From NCBI GenBank assembly GCA_045643285.1, contig JAZUKN010000102.1, positions 1 to 64,000 on the forward strand: DNA of 64,000 nt, read 5' to 3'. This DNA comes from UMGS1696 sp045643285 (GTDB lineage Bacteria > Bacillota > Clostridia > Oscillospirales > CAG-272). Made by a program: the position numbers and the translations under genes. This document shows positions 15,735 through 24,234 of the stretch, one piece after another. Position 1 is the stretch's first letter, and every line of letters starts with the position of its first letter. Below the pieces are notes generated by a model. The model worked only from the letters and a program-made list of their open reading frames with translations, ran no database searches and was not told the DNA's origin.

Positions 15735-17102
15735 TTATTTAATTATCTCATATATCATTTCAAGTCCGTTTTCGATGATAAGCTCACCGACTCCGGCTTT
15801 GAACAGGGAAGAGCGCGCCTCGTAGCCGCCTCTTTCGTAAGAATCGCGCATCGGGAAGTAACCGATGTCACCGTTTGTCAGGCTGCATGGGAAAACTGTG
15901 CGGATGCCGCCGGATTTTTTGAGCTGAACGCCGATCTCGTTGAACGGCTCCCCGGGTACGCCGACGAGCGCGATATCTCCGAGAAGCAGCGCAGTCATCG
16001 TCATTTCGATGTGCGAAGGTCCGTATTCGAGCTTTACCATTCTGTCAGCTTCGGCAACGATAGTCGTCAGCATCATGCCTTCATACGGCAGTTCGCTGTC
16101 CCGTCCGGCACGGTGCAGAGCGTCGATGCGGTGCGCCTCTTTTGCTTCGTCGGCAGTAGGAACATTCGTCGGCACGTTTACGACGCGTCGGAGGTATTTA
16201 AGTGTTTCTACAGGTACTTTCTCGGCGTTTTCGAGCGACGCGATGACTTTTCCGGCTATAGTGCGCCCCATGTGCTCTGTGAACGCATATCCGCGCGGAA
16301 CGTCGTCAAAGTCCATCGTCACACGCGAGAGATATTCTTCGTCGGGGAATACGTTGATGTGGTTTATGTCGCCCTCCATACCGTTTATAAAGAGGCATTT
16401 TGCGTTAGGTATCGTGCTTTCCACAGTGCGGCGCATGAATCCCGGCCAGTCTGCGGAATATTTTGTTCCGCCTACCGTGTCCGAATGATTTGCGTAGTTC
16501 ACGAGAACGAACGTCTCTCCGTTATCCGTCACGAATGAGAGAACTTTAACTTCTCCGTCGCACGAGCCGACTGCTTCCACAACATCGGGATTGTTGAAGC
16601 CGGGATTAGTGCGGATCGTGCCGTCCTTCATGCGGAACGTGCGATTGAATGAAAACTCGCTTGCGTCTGTCGTCGAATAGCTCATTTCAGCCGACGCCAT
16701 ATTCCCGACAGCTTCACGAGCCGCTTCGACTGCACGGTCGACATAGTAATCAATGTAATCTTTTGTGAGCTTTTCGGGAATGTCTTCTGGTATGCCCTGG
16801 GCGTTCAGATCGAGGTACGGACCTGTGTGCGTGTGGGTGGCGGTCGCAAAGACCGCGTCTTCGTCCGCTCCTGTCGCAGAAGAGACGGCAGAACGCAGCC
16901 GCTTTTCAAGATCAGAGGGGATGTTTACCGTGTCCGACGAGAGCAGAATAACTGTCGAGCCGCCGAGAGACAGCGCGAGCGCGCTTATCTCAAGATCGTC
17001 GAGTCCGCCGTCAACGTAACGCGCGACAAAATAGCCTGACAGCCCACAGCCGTTCGGCGGATTGACCGTTCTGCGTCCGAATCCGGCTATCAGTCCGTTC
17101 AT
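15735..17102 (-). CDS. Neutral/alkaline ceramidase-like amidohydrolase
   Basis: The 455-residue protein resembles the N-terminal catalytic domain of neutral (non-lysosomal) ceramidases: FGRRTVNPP at the start, ATHTHTGP with zinc-ligand His residues near 90-92, NYANHSDTVGG and INGMEGDINH. It lacks the secretion signal and the C-terminal Ig-like domain of the Pseudomonas enzyme, so it should be cytoplasmic and may hydrolyse another N-acyl compound. Its ATG overlaps the TGA of the upstream nucleotidylyltransferase by four bases (ATGA), implying translational coupling. Context with a hexosamine kinase and a nucleotidylyltransferase suggests work on amide-linked sugar or glycolipid products (inference). 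Confidence 0.8.
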   Translation of the reverse strand: MNGLIAGFGRRTVNPPNGCGLSGYFVARYVDGGLDDLEISALALSLGGSTVILLSSDTVNIPSDLEKRLRSAVSSATGADEDAVFATATHTHTGPYLDLNAQGIPEDIPEKLTKDYIDYYVDRAVEAAREAVGNMASAEMSYSTTDASEFSFNRTFRMKDGTIRTNPGFNNPDVVEAVGSCDGEVKVLSFVTDNGETFVLVNYANHSDTVGGTKYSADWPGFMRRTVESTIPNAKCLFINGMEGDINHINVFPDEEYLSRVTMDFDDVPRGYAFTEHMGRTIAGKVIASLENAEKVPVETLKYLRRVVNVPTNVPTADEAKEAHRIDALHRAGRDSELPYEGMMLTTIVAEADRMVKLEYGPSHIEMTMTALLLGDIALVGVPGEPFNEIGVQLKKSGGIRTVFPCSLTNGDIGYFPMRDSYERGGYEARSSLFKAGVGELIIENGLEMIYEIIK

Positions 17103-17857
17103 ATCCTTTTCTCCTTTTGACGTTTCAGTAATACTTTTTCGCAGATGACGAGATCCTCCGGCGTGTTTACACCGCGAAGATCGTCGCCGTCGTCGATGTG
17201 GTATGTTTCAACTGTAAGTCCCTTTTTCGCCATAAGCTCCGGCACTTCGGTGAGGTAGTATTCGCCTTGGACATTGTTCGTCCGTACTTCCGGAAGTGTA
17301 TCAAACAATGCTTTTGAGTCGAACACGATGACTCCTGCGAACAGCTCCGTTATCTTTGCCTGTTCGGGCGTGCAGTCCTTTCCTTCGACTATTGCGGCAA
17401 AACGTCCGTCCGTGCCGCGCGTTATTCTCGCCCAAAGCTCCAGATCGGGGTTTTCGGCTGTCATAAGCGTGCATGCCGCACCTTTCTCACGGTGGAGACT
17501 GCACATCTTTTTCATATCCTCCGACTTGAAGAGAGGCATATCTCCGAACGTTACAAGCACCGTTCCGTCAAAGTCCTTAAATTTGTCCGCGCAGACCATA
17601 ACGGCGTGTCCGGTGCCGAGCTGTTCTTTCTGCTCGACGTAGTTGTACCTGTCACCGAAATATGATATAACGTCGTCCTTTTTGTAGCCGACAACTATGT
17701 AAATATTCTCCGGCTCAACGAACGAGACAGAGCCGAGTACCGTTTCGAGAAGCGGCGCACCCGCACATTTTCTCATGACCTTCGGAAGGTCGCCTTCGCC
17801 TGTATGGAGCCGCGTGCCTTTTCCTGCGGCAGGGATTATCACTCTGATGTTTTCCAT
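17099..17857 (-). CDS. Sugar-1-phosphate nucleotidylyltransferase, GlmU N-domain-like
   Basis: The product (252 residues from this start) has the pyrophosphorylase motif IIPAAGKGTRL near the N-terminus, PKV, a Q-L-G-T-G-H-A nucleotide-binding loop, FGDMPLF with the metal Asp, and NNVQGEYYLT. This matches the GlcNAc-1-phosphate uridylyltransferase domain of GlmU, but the left-handed beta-helix acetyltransferase half is absent. It likely makes a UDP-sugar from a hexosamine 1-phosphate. ATG 17857 is preferred; ATG at 17869 is possible. A large hairpin lies just upstream (17881-17931). It follows the NahK-like kinase and overlaps the ceramidase-like gene by four bases. Confidence 0.85.
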   Translation of the reverse strand: MENIRVIIPAAGKGTRLHTGEGDLPKVMRKCAGAPLLETVLGSVSFVEPENIYIVVGYKKDDVISYFGDRYNYVEQKEQLGTGHAVMVCADKFKDFDGTVLVTFGDMPLFKSEDMKKMCSLHREKGAACTLMTAENPDLELWARITRGTDGRFAAIVEGKDCTPEQAKITELFAGVIVFDSKALFDTLPEVRTNNVQGEYYLTEVPELMAKKGLTVETYHIDDGDDLRGVNTPEDLVICEKVLLKRQKEKRI

Positions 17858-17880
17858 ATTTATGACCATCCTTTCTTTGC

Positions 17881-17931
17881 ATTTGTGTCGGTCCTTTGAT
17901 TTTGACACCCTGCGGTGTTACCGACACAAAT
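17881..17931 (-). promoter_or_regulatory. Perfect 12-bp inverted repeat in the leader of the nucleotidylyltransferase
   Basis: ATTTGTGTCGGT (17881-17892) and ACCGACACAAAT (17920-17931) are exact reverse complements, and inside them GACACC and GGTGTT form a second stem. There is no following T-run on either strand, so it is not a normal terminator. In the minus-strand mRNA it would form a long hairpin between the kinase gene and the next ribosome site, where it could protect or separate the two messages (inference). Confidence 0.65.
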
Positions 17932-17982
17932 AAAGTTTGACAAAACCAAACATACGATATATATTTGGCTTATTTCAAACTG

Positions 17983-19155
17983 TCAGTCTCCGAAAATGTC
18001 ACTGTATTTGTAGGGATCGCCGTTAAGTCCAAGCTCGGTGTAAATATCCGCGAGGATCTTTCTGATCTCGGGCAGCTTTGCTTTCATATCGGCAAGAAGC
18101 GTGAGCTGAGTACGTGAGCGATCGAGATTCTGTCCTTCATAAGAGGTCGTGTAGTATGTGTCGCCGTCGATGTAGTCCATTAAGAAGCGTATGCCGTCCT
18201 CCGACGTGATGACGAGCGACGCAAATGGAAGCAGTGCAAGCTCTTCTTCTGTCATCATCATCCCGGCGGATTCGAGATATCCGCGAGCGTAAAGAGCGTA
18301 CAGCGAGAGATCGCAGTGGACTTTCGTGAGGTCTTTTTCGTCGTCTTTTGCGGTGTTTGTGCCTATTCTCATCGAGTCGCCGTAGTCGTATAGGAGCGTG
18401 CCCGGCATCACCGTGTCGAGGTCGATCACCGCAACGGGCAGGCGTGATCTGACATCAAAGAGAATATTGTTGAGGTTGCAGTCGTTGTGGCAGATGCGCA
18501 AAGGAATCCTGCCGCAGTCGAGTGCATCGGAGATGAGAGGGAACAGCTTTTTGTTCGAGCGGACGAATTCTATCTCTTTCGTGACAGAGGACACACGTCC
18601 GACGGGATCTTTTTCTATTGATCTTTCGAGATCGCAGTACCGCGAGTATGTATTGTGGAAATTTTTTATCACTTCACCGATCTTGCAGACAGGCACGTCC
18701 GACATTTTTTGTGCGAACTTGCCGAAAGCCCGTCCGGCGTAGTAAAAATCTTCCGGCTTTTCGGGGATATCGACGGAATAAACATCCGTGAAGTGAGAGA
18801 GAAGCCGCCAGCAACCCGATTCCGCACGGCAGTACGGTTTTCCGTCATGCGTCAGAATAACGCGCTGGACAGATCCCATTTCCCCTGCGCCCGGGAGAAT
18901 GAACGTATCTCTGAGATGCTCCGTGACCTTGAAGAAGTTGTCCATAAGCATATCTACATCGGGAAAAACGTCGGTGTTGATGCGCTGGAGCGTGTATTTT
19001 GTTTTCCGTCCGCCGTCGTCAAGCGTAACGCAGTACGTGCGGTTGATGTAGCCTTTTTTTATCTGTTCGGTTTCTGTCACTTCTCCGCTTACCGCGAACT
19101 GCGCGACGATATCGCGTATTTCTTCCGGCACGGCTTTTGTTTTTTCTTTGATCAC
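17983..19155 (-). CDS. nahK: Sugar kinase of the APH fold, N-acetylhexosamine 1-kinase-like
   Basis: The 390-residue protein has the aminoglycoside-phosphotransferase fold: KKGYINRTYCV near the N-terminus, LQRIN for the nucleotide lobe, the catalytic loop HNDCNLNN (residues 223-230, base Asp225) and the metal motif IDLD (244-247). The LQRINTDVF segment is like that of NahK, which phosphorylates GlcNAc or GalNAc at C1. The next gene is a nucleotidylyltransferase suited to the product, which supports this. GTG at 19155 follows GAGGG. Upstream, a weak promoter with TATAAT (19190-19185) overlaps a TGACATT/AATGTCA dyad (19181-19204), a possible operator. Substrate remains inferred. Confidence 0.72.
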   Translation of the reverse strand: MIKEKTKAVPEEIRDIVAQFAVSGEVTETEQIKKGYINRTYCVTLDDGGRKTKYTLQRINTDVFPDVDMLMDNFFKVTEHLRDTFILPGAGEMGSVQRVILTHDGKPYCRAESGCWRLLSHFTDVYSVDIPEKPEDFYYAGRAFGKFAQKMSDVPVCKIGEVIKNFHNTYSRYCDLERSIEKDPVGRVSSVTKEIEFVRSNKKLFPLISDALDCGRIPLRICHNDCNLNNILFDVRSRLPVAVIDLDTVMPGTLLYDYGDSMRIGTNTAKDDEKDLTKVHCDLSLYALYARGYLESAGMMMTEEELALLPFASLVITSEDGIRFLMDYIDGDTYYTTSYEGQNLDRSRTQLTLLADMKAKLPEIRKILADIYTELGLNGDPYKYSDIFGD

Positions 19156-19316
19156 GTGGATTCCCTCTGAAAATATAATCTGACATTATAATCATCAAAT
19201 GTCATTATAAAACATTTTTTTATATTATTCAACCTTTATTTGCAAAAAAGTTCACATATTACTAAAAAAATTTTTCGTCGGTCGTTGATTATTGCCAAAT
19301 CGGATTCAAACCGAGC

Positions 19317-19345
19317 TTGCTTTTTTTTGCATTCTGTGCTAAAAT
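19317..19345 (+). promoter_or_regulatory. Promoter for recG
   Basis: TTGCTT (19317-19322), a 17-bp T-rich spacer and TAAAAT (19340-19345), with AGGAGGT then ATG at 19375. Confidence 0.6.
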
Positions 19346-19374
19346 AGTTCAGAATTACAAAACAGGAGGTCGCC

Positions 19375-21522
19375 ATGAGTAATATTGATCTGCCCGTCTC
19401 TTCACTGAGAGGCGTCGGTTCGTCACGCGCGGAAGCGTTCGAGAGAATGGGAATATCCACGCTCGGCGACCTTGTCCGTCTATATCCGAGAGCATATCAG
19501 AACCGCGGAGAAACGCTGACAGTACGACAGATAAAGGCAAAACTCATCGAGAGCGGTGCGGGTGTGTATTCGTCCGTTCTCACGGTTGCCGCAGAGCCGA
19601 CGGTGCGAATGATACGGCGCGGTATGGTGCTTCTTAAAGTACGAGTGTTCGACGAAACAGGCTCGGTCGAGATAACGTATTTCAATCAGCAGTACCTCAA
19701 AGACACTCTTCACACCGGCGAGACGTTCCGTTTCTACGGCAGATTTTCGGCAGTCGGCAGAACGGTCACGCTCTCGTCACCGATAACCGAAAAAGTGACC
19801 GACGGTATGCCTCTTGAGCCGATAGTACCCGTTTATCCGCTCACAAGCGGGCTGAAACAGAAATTCGTCTCGTCTGCCGTCACGGAAGCCCTGCGCCTCT
19901 GCTCGGGTGAGCTTACGGAGTACATCCCGACGGATGCACTTGTATCTCTTTCGCTTCCGTCGTATGCGTATACGCTTCAGAATATCCACCGCCCGGATTC
20001 GCTCGCCGCACTGGAGAACGCAAAGCGCCGCCTTGTCTTTGACGAGCTGTATCTCATGTATCTCTCGATGATGCGGTCGGGCGCGGAGACAAAAAAAGCA
20101 AATACAGTAAAAATAAAGCCCACCGATATGAAGCCGTTCTGCGACTCTCTTCCGTTCAGTATGACGGGTGCGCAGAAACGTTCCGTCCGTGAAATTCTCG
20201 CGGATATGGCGTCGGATAAGCTGATGAACAGGATAGTTACGGGCGACGTCGGAAGCGGAAAAACCGCAGTTGCGGAGGCGGCGGCTTATGCAGTCGTGAA
20301 GTCCGGCTACCGCGTGTCCGTAATGGTGCCGACCGAGATACTCGCAAACCAGCATTACGAAGATTTTTCGCGCATTTTCGAGCCGCTCGGTGTCCGCGTG
20401 TCTCTTCTCACCGGCTCGACGAAGAAAAAAGAAAAAACGGAGATTCTGTCGTCACTTGACGATTCGTCTCCGATAGAAACCGATATAATAATCGGCACGC
20501 ACGCACTGCTGACGGACGGCGTGAACATAGCGCGGCTCGGTCTGGCGATCATTGACGAACAGCACCGTTTCGGCGTGAATCAGCGCGCGGCACTCTTTGA
20601 AAAAGCAAAGGACGTGCATTCTCTCGTCATGTCGGCAACGCCCATTCCGCGCACGCTCACGCTTGCCGCATACGGAAGCATTGATGTGTCGCGTATCGAC
20701 GAATTGCCGGCAGGCAGACAGACTATTGATACCTTTGTCGTAGACGAAAGCTACCGCGAACGTCTCAACGGATTTATAAGGAAACAGGCATCGGAGGGAC
20801 ATCAGACGTACGTTGTCTGCCCTGCCGTTGAAGAGCAGGAAAAGCAGACGGACGACACCGACGAAATGGCGGACATCGACCTTTTCCGCATGGCGGAGGA
20901 CACGACGGTGCCGCTCAAATCGGCGAAAAAGTTTGCCGATTATCTATCGGAAGCACTGCCGGAGCTTAGAATCGGCTTTGTCCACGGCAAACTGAAAGCT
21001 GCGCAAAAAGACAAAGTCATGTCGGAATTTGCCGCCGGAAATCTCGACGTGCTCGTATCGACTACGGTCATCGAGGTCGGCGTGAACGTGCCGAACGCAA
21101 CACTTATGATAGTTGAGAACGCCGAGCGCTTCGGACTGGCACAGCTTCACCAGCTCAGAGGGCGCGTCGGACGCGGAACGGCAAAATCCTACTTCGTCCT
21201 TGTTTCGGATTCGCACACACCCGAGGCGACGGAGAGACTGCAAACGATAAAGAGAACGCGCGACGGCTTCGAGATAGCGGAATACGACCTCTTGATGCGC
21301 GGTCCGGGAGACTTTTTCGGCGAGAACGGCGCAGTCCGCCAGCACGGACAGATGAGCCTCAGGCTTGCGGCGACGTGCAGAGATACAAAGCTCATAGAAG
21401 CGGCGTCGGAATACGCAAAACGGACGCTTAAAGCCGATCCGGAACTCAAAAAGCCGGAGAACGAAAAGCTCGCAGATATGCTCGGCGGCTTTGAAGTACG
21501 AGCAGGCAAAACGGCAAACTGA
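19375..21522 (+). CDS. recG: ATP-dependent DNA helicase RecG
   Basis: The 715-residue protein has the RecG order: an N-terminal wedge/OB domain (about 1-240), helicase motifs I (GDVGSGKT), Ia (PTEILANQHY), II (DEQH), III (MSATPIPRT), V (TTVIEVGVNVPNA) and VI (QLRGRVGRG), and a C-terminal TRG region. It reverses stalled forks and branch-migrates Holliday junctions. Length is normal for Firmicutes. AGGAGGT sits eight bases before the ATG and a promoter lies at 19317-19345. It is monocistronic, closed by the terminator at 21539-21565, and diverges from the kinase cluster. Confidence 0.97.
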   Translation: MSNIDLPVSSLRGVGSSRAEAFERMGISTLGDLVRLYPRAYQNRGETLTVRQIKAKLIESGAGVYSSVLTVAAEPTVRMIRRGMVLLKVRVFDETGSVEITYFNQQYLKDTLHTGETFRFYGRFSAVGRTVTLSSPITEKVTDGMPLEPIVPVYPLTSGLKQKFVSSAVTEALRLCSGELTEYIPTDALVSLSLPSYAYTLQNIHRPDSLAALENAKRRLVFDELYLMYLSMMRSGAETKKANTVKIKPTDMKPFCDSLPFSMTGAQKRSVREILADMASDKLMNRIVTGDVGSGKTAVAEAAAYAVVKSGYRVSVMVPTEILANQHYEDFSRIFEPLGVRVSLLTGSTKKKEKTEILSSLDDSSPIETDIIIGTHALLTDGVNIARLGLAIIDEQHRFGVNQRAALFEKAKDVHSLVMSATPIPRTLTLAAYGSIDVSRIDELPAGRQTIDTFVVDESYRERLNGFIRKQASEGHQTYVVCPAVEEQEKQTDDTDEMADIDLFRMAEDTTVPLKSAKKFADYLSEALPELRIGFVHGKLKAAQKDKVMSEFAAGNLDVLVSTTVIEVGVNVPNATLMIVENAERFGLAQLHQLRGRVGRGTAKSYFVLVSDSHTPEATERLQTIKRTRDGFEIAEYDLLMRGPGDFFGENGAVRQHGQMSLRLAATCRDTKLIEAASEYAKRTLKADPELKKPENEKLADMLGGFEVRAGKTAN

Positions 21523-21538
21523 ATTGACTGACAAAGAA

Positions 21539-21565
21539 GTCTCACGGATGACGTGAGGCTTTTTT
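21539..21565 (+). terminator. Intrinsic terminator after recG
   Basis: CTCACG (21541-21546) and CGTGAG (21552-21557) form a stem with loop GATGA, followed by GC and six T. Confidence 0.75.
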
Positions 21566-21735
21566 GCGTTTAATGAATAATGAATGATGAAGAATGAATA
21601 ATGGGCTTGGATCAAAATTCAGCGGAAGACGGGGAATATACTTTTAATCAAAAAACAAACTTGATATGAAAAGATGAACAAACGACAAAAACAATTATTC
21701 ATTATTCATTCTTCACTATTCATTCTTCATTTACG
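21566..21735. repeat. Inverted TTCATTATTC-type repeat element
   Basis: A left arm of TAATGAATAATGAATGATG-like units (about 21570-21605) and a right arm of ATTATTCATTATTCATTC-like units (about 21697-21735) are reverse complements around a 90-base unrelated centre. A second inverted copy lies at 27328-27505 and a single arm at 60050-60085. The element is non-coding and sits between recG and spoIIGA. Confidence 0.7.
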
Positions 21736-21782
21736 GAAATTTTTCCCCCTCCCACTTCCCGACAGAATTATCAGCTCTTCCG

Positions 21783-21791
21783 TGGTATACT
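21783..21791 (+). promoter_or_regulatory. Candidate extended -10 for spoIIGA-sigE
   Basis: TGG followed by TATACT (21786-21791), 27 bases before the spoIIGA ATG. No -35 at normal spacing is seen, which would fit activator-dependent control; in Bacillus subtilis this operon uses Spo0A~P. The only partial Spo0A-box resemblance (TGTCGGG, minus strand, about 21758-21764) is weak. Confidence 0.45.
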
Positions 21792-21812
21792 GTCCGCGTC
21801 GGAGGAAAAACG

Positions 21813-22643
21813 ATGACCGTATATGCAGATGTTCTTTTTCTCATAAATTTCTCAATGGATTTTCTCACACTGTATTTTACCGGAAAAGTCCTCTCGAAAC
21901 CTATGAAAACGGTACGGCTTTGCCTGTCTGCGTCGATCGGCGCACTGGTCGGCACGTCGGCTACCGTACTCGTGGATTCGGCTGCACTTTTTGCGAATAT
22001 CGTGCTGTCCGTCGCAGGATTTGCGCTGTCCGCCGTGATGATGCTTGTCGCGTTCGGAAAGTATATCTCAGTCCTGTCGCTTCTTCGTGACTCGGTCATA
22101 CTGTGGGGAAGCGGCGCACTTCTCGGCGGCGTGATGACGGCACTTTTGTCGCTCGGCGAGCCAGTTTTCGTCGGTCACGGGGGCGGCGGAGTATTCGCCG
22201 AGGCGTTTGTCGTATGCTTTGCCGTGTCGTCTGTCGTTGTGCGGCTGTTCTCTTCGGGACGCGCGAAAAAATTCTGTACAGTCAGCTTTACTGCGGCAGG
22301 GGAGTGCGTCACCTTTTCGGCGCTAACCGACAGCGGAAACCTGCTACGTGAGCCGATCTCGTCCCTGCCCGTCGTGATCGTATCTCACACTGCCGTGTCG
22401 CAGTTCGCGCTCGTTCCCGATAGAGAGAGTAACTTGCACGTTCGTCTGATTCCGATGAAAAGCGTCGGCGGTGAGCGGCTTTTGTACGGATTTTTGCCCG
22501 ACATCATAACGGTGGACGGGGCAGAGGTGCGCGCAGTCGTTGCCGTAGATAATGAAAATAACTCGTTCGGGGATTGCGCCGGAATAGTACCGCAGTCGCT
22601 CGTCGGACGGGAAACAATAAAACGGAGGTCAATTAAAAAATGA
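21813..22643 (+). CDS. spoIIGA: Sigma-E processing peptidase SpoIIGA
   Basis: The 276-residue protein has five hydrophobic segments in the first 150 residues and a soluble C-terminal aspartic-protease domain with the catalytic motif LTDSGNLL (Asp173). It sits in the sporulation septum and, as a dimer on the mother-cell side, cleaves pro-sigma-E after a signal from SpoIIR. Its stop overlaps the sigE start by four bases (ATGA), which couples translation of protease and substrate. Length is slightly short of the Bacillus protein. The gene starts close behind the TATACT at 21786-21791. Confidence 0.93.
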   Translation: MTVYADVLFLINFSMDFLTLYFTGKVLSKPMKTVRLCLSASIGALVGTSATVLVDSAALFANIVLSVAGFALSAVMMLVAFGKYISVLSLLRDSVILWGSGALLGGVMTALLSLGEPVFVGHGGGGVFAEAFVVCFAVSSVVVRLFSSGRAKKFCTVSFTAAGECVTFSALTDSGNLLREPISSLPVVIVSHTAVSQFALVPDRESNLHVRLIPMKSVGGERLLYGFLPDIITVDGAEVRAVVAVDNENNSFGDCAGIVPQSLVGRETIKRRSIKK

Positions 22644-23371
22644 AAACGGAATCAGTTTTCCAGTCAGCATTCATGAGCGTCAGAGAGGCAGTCAGCCGTG
22701 CGCTGTCGGCGTTTTTCGGTGAGGATGAAACATATTACATAAACGGACCGGAGACTTTGCCGCCGCCGCTTGAGCCGGAGGAAGAAGCTGAGATACTCAC
22801 ACGGTTTGACACCGACCGTTCGCTTGCGGACATTCTCATCAGCCACAATCTGCGGCTCGTCGTGTATATCGCAAAGAAGTTCGATGGGTGCGGCACGGGA
22901 CTTGAAGACCTCATTTCAATTGGAACGATAGGTCTGATAAAAGCGGTGAATACATATAAGACAGACCGCGGGATCAAGCTCGCCACGTATGCGTCAAGGT
23001 GCATCGAGAACGAAATACTGATGTATATTCGCAAGAACGCGGCGCACAGAGGCGATCTTTCGATAGACGAGCCGCTCAATACGGATTGGGACGGGAACGA
23101 GCTTTTGCTGTCGGATGTGCTTGAATCGAGTGAGGAAACAGTCGGGAGGCGGCTCGAAAAGGAGGAGGACGAAAAAACGGTGAGGGCGGCGGTTGCGTCG
23201 CTCGATAAACGGGAAAGGGAGATAATCGAGCTGCGATACGGACTGAATGGCGGACGGGAATTGACGCAGAAGGAAGTCGCCGATAAGCTCGGAATTTCGC
23301 AGTCGTATATTTCAAGGCTTGAGAAGAGGATAATCGAGCGGCTGAAGAAGCAAATAGCAAAAAAAGTGTGA
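22640..23371 (+). CDS. sigE: Sporulation sigma factor SigE (pro-sigma-E)
   Basis: The 243-residue protein has an N-terminal pro-sequence of about 27 residues (MKTESVFQSAF...), then YYINGPETLPPPL, which corresponds to the start of mature sigma-E. Region 2 contains LVVYIAKKFDG, GTIGLIKAVNTYK and KLATYASRCIENEILMYIR; region 4 ends with a helix-turn-helix in QKEVADKLGISQSYISRLEKR. It directs early mother-cell transcription. It overlaps spoIIGA. Unlike the Bacillus and many Clostridium loci, no sigG follows; a repeat region and rpmE come next. Confidence 0.95.
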   Translation: MKTESVFQSAFMSVREAVSRALSAFFGEDETYYINGPETLPPPLEPEEEAEILTRFDTDRSLADILISHNLRLVVYIAKKFDGCGTGLEDLISIGTIGLIKAVNTYKTDRGIKLATYASRCIENEILMYIRKNAAHRGDLSIDEPLNTDWDGNELLLSDVLESSEETVGRRLEKEEDEKTVRAAVASLDKREREIIELRYGLNGGRELTQKEVADKLGISQSYISRLEKRIIERLKKQIAKKV

Positions 23372-23452
23372 TTTTCTCTTTTTGAGAAAATGCGGGAAGA
23401 AAAACGTGCAGCATTTTTTTCGCGGCTTCGCGCCAGACTACAATAATTATCC

Positions 23453-23700
23453 GTAGGGCAGGGGCTTGCTCCCGCCGCAGATTTGCATAAATCTCACGGT
23501 ATTGTAAGGAAGAAAACACTTCGTGTTTTCAAATTATTATATTCCACTGCGCGTGGGGCGGACAAGGAGTACTTTCGCGTACTCCTTGTCAATCTACACG
23601 ACTTAGGGGGAATTGACGTCAGTCCTTCCCCCTTTGGTGGGGTAATTCACAAGAGGTCAACATTGACCTCTTGTGCGCCGTCCGCGTAGGACATTCTCCG
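23453..23700. repeat. Modular hairpin-rich intergenic repeat, copy A
   Basis: It starts GTAGGGCAGGGGCTTGCTCC, a 20-mer that recurs at 34172, and contains GGAAGAAAACAC with a paired GTGTTTTC, the block CGCGTGGGGCGGACAAG, the hairpins GGAGTACtttcgcGTACTCC and AAGAGGTCAAcatTTGACCTCTT, and a CCTTCCCCCTTTGG block that appears inverted in copy B. The 549 bases from 23372 to 23920 hold this repeat and the rpmE promoter; the short open frame inside it has no protein character. Confidence 0.75.
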
Positions 23701-23857
23701 AAGCCAAACATTAAGTTTGGACATATGAAACCACGGTACGCTCACTTGTAAGCAAGCAGGGAAAAAAGGAAATTTGAAAAACATACTGTGTTTTCTTCCA
23801 TATCCTTTACTTTATGGAAAAATCTTTTTCATTATTGAATTTTTTTGAAAAATCCTA

Positions 23858-23886
23858 TTGCATTTTAGAAAAACCTGTGTTATAAT
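23858..23886 (+). promoter_or_regulatory. Promoter for rpmE
   Basis: TTGCAT (23858-23863), a 17-bp spacer and TATAAT (23881-23886), 34 bases before the rpmE ATG. Confidence 0.85.
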
Positions 23887-23920
23887 ATCGCACAGTGAGA
23901 AAAATTGTGAGGTGAAAATC

Positions 23921-24139
23921 ATGAAAGAAGGAATCCATCCCGAGTACAAAGAGGTTACTATCCGTTGTGCTTGCGGTGAAACAGTTGTTACAAGATCTGC
24001 AAAGGGCGACGCTAACGGAGAGATCCGCGTTGAAGTTTGCTCGAAGTGCCATCCTTTCTACACAGGTAAGCAGAAGCTTGTTGACGCCGGCGGACGTGTT
24101 GATAAATTCAAGAAGCGTCTTGCACAGAGCGGCAGATAA
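23921..24139 (+). CDS. rpmE: 50S ribosomal protein L31, zinc-binding type
   Basis: The 72-residue protein has the L31 pattern MKEGIHPEY, a Cys pair in CACG and a second pair in CSKCHPFYTG, then a basic tail. The Cys set marks the zinc-containing form rather than the zinc-free paralogue made in zinc shortage. GAGGTG lies before ATG 23921; the in-frame extension upstream covers the promoter and is rejected. It is transcribed alone from its own strong promoter and ends at the terminator 24181-24208, just ahead of hflX. Confidence 0.95.
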   Translation: MKEGIHPEYKEVTIRCACGETVVTRSAKGDANGEIRVEVCSKCHPFYTGKQKLVDAGGRVDKFKKRLAQSGR

Positions 24140-24180
24140 TCTGTTGTCACTTAATGGAACAAAAGTCCGGGAAAAACCGT

Positions 24181-24208
24181 CGGGCAGGATAGACCTGTCC
24201 GGCTTTTT
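24181..24208 (+). terminator. Intrinsic terminator after rpmE
   Basis: CGGGCAGG (24181-24188) pairs with CCTGTCCG (24194-24201, one G-U), then GCTTTTT. It falls 26 bases before hflX, so partial read-through is possible. Confidence 0.75.
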
Positions 24209-24234
24209 CTTCGTTATTCACATAAGGAGAAAAA

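Noticed and set aside
21756..21767. Spo0A box upstream of spoIIGA
   Set aside because: TGTCGGG matches the 0A core at only five of seven positions; recorded as weak and not called.
23483..23689. Short protein gene after sigE
   Set aside because: It lies inside a repeat shared with 34172-34510 where the frame is not kept.
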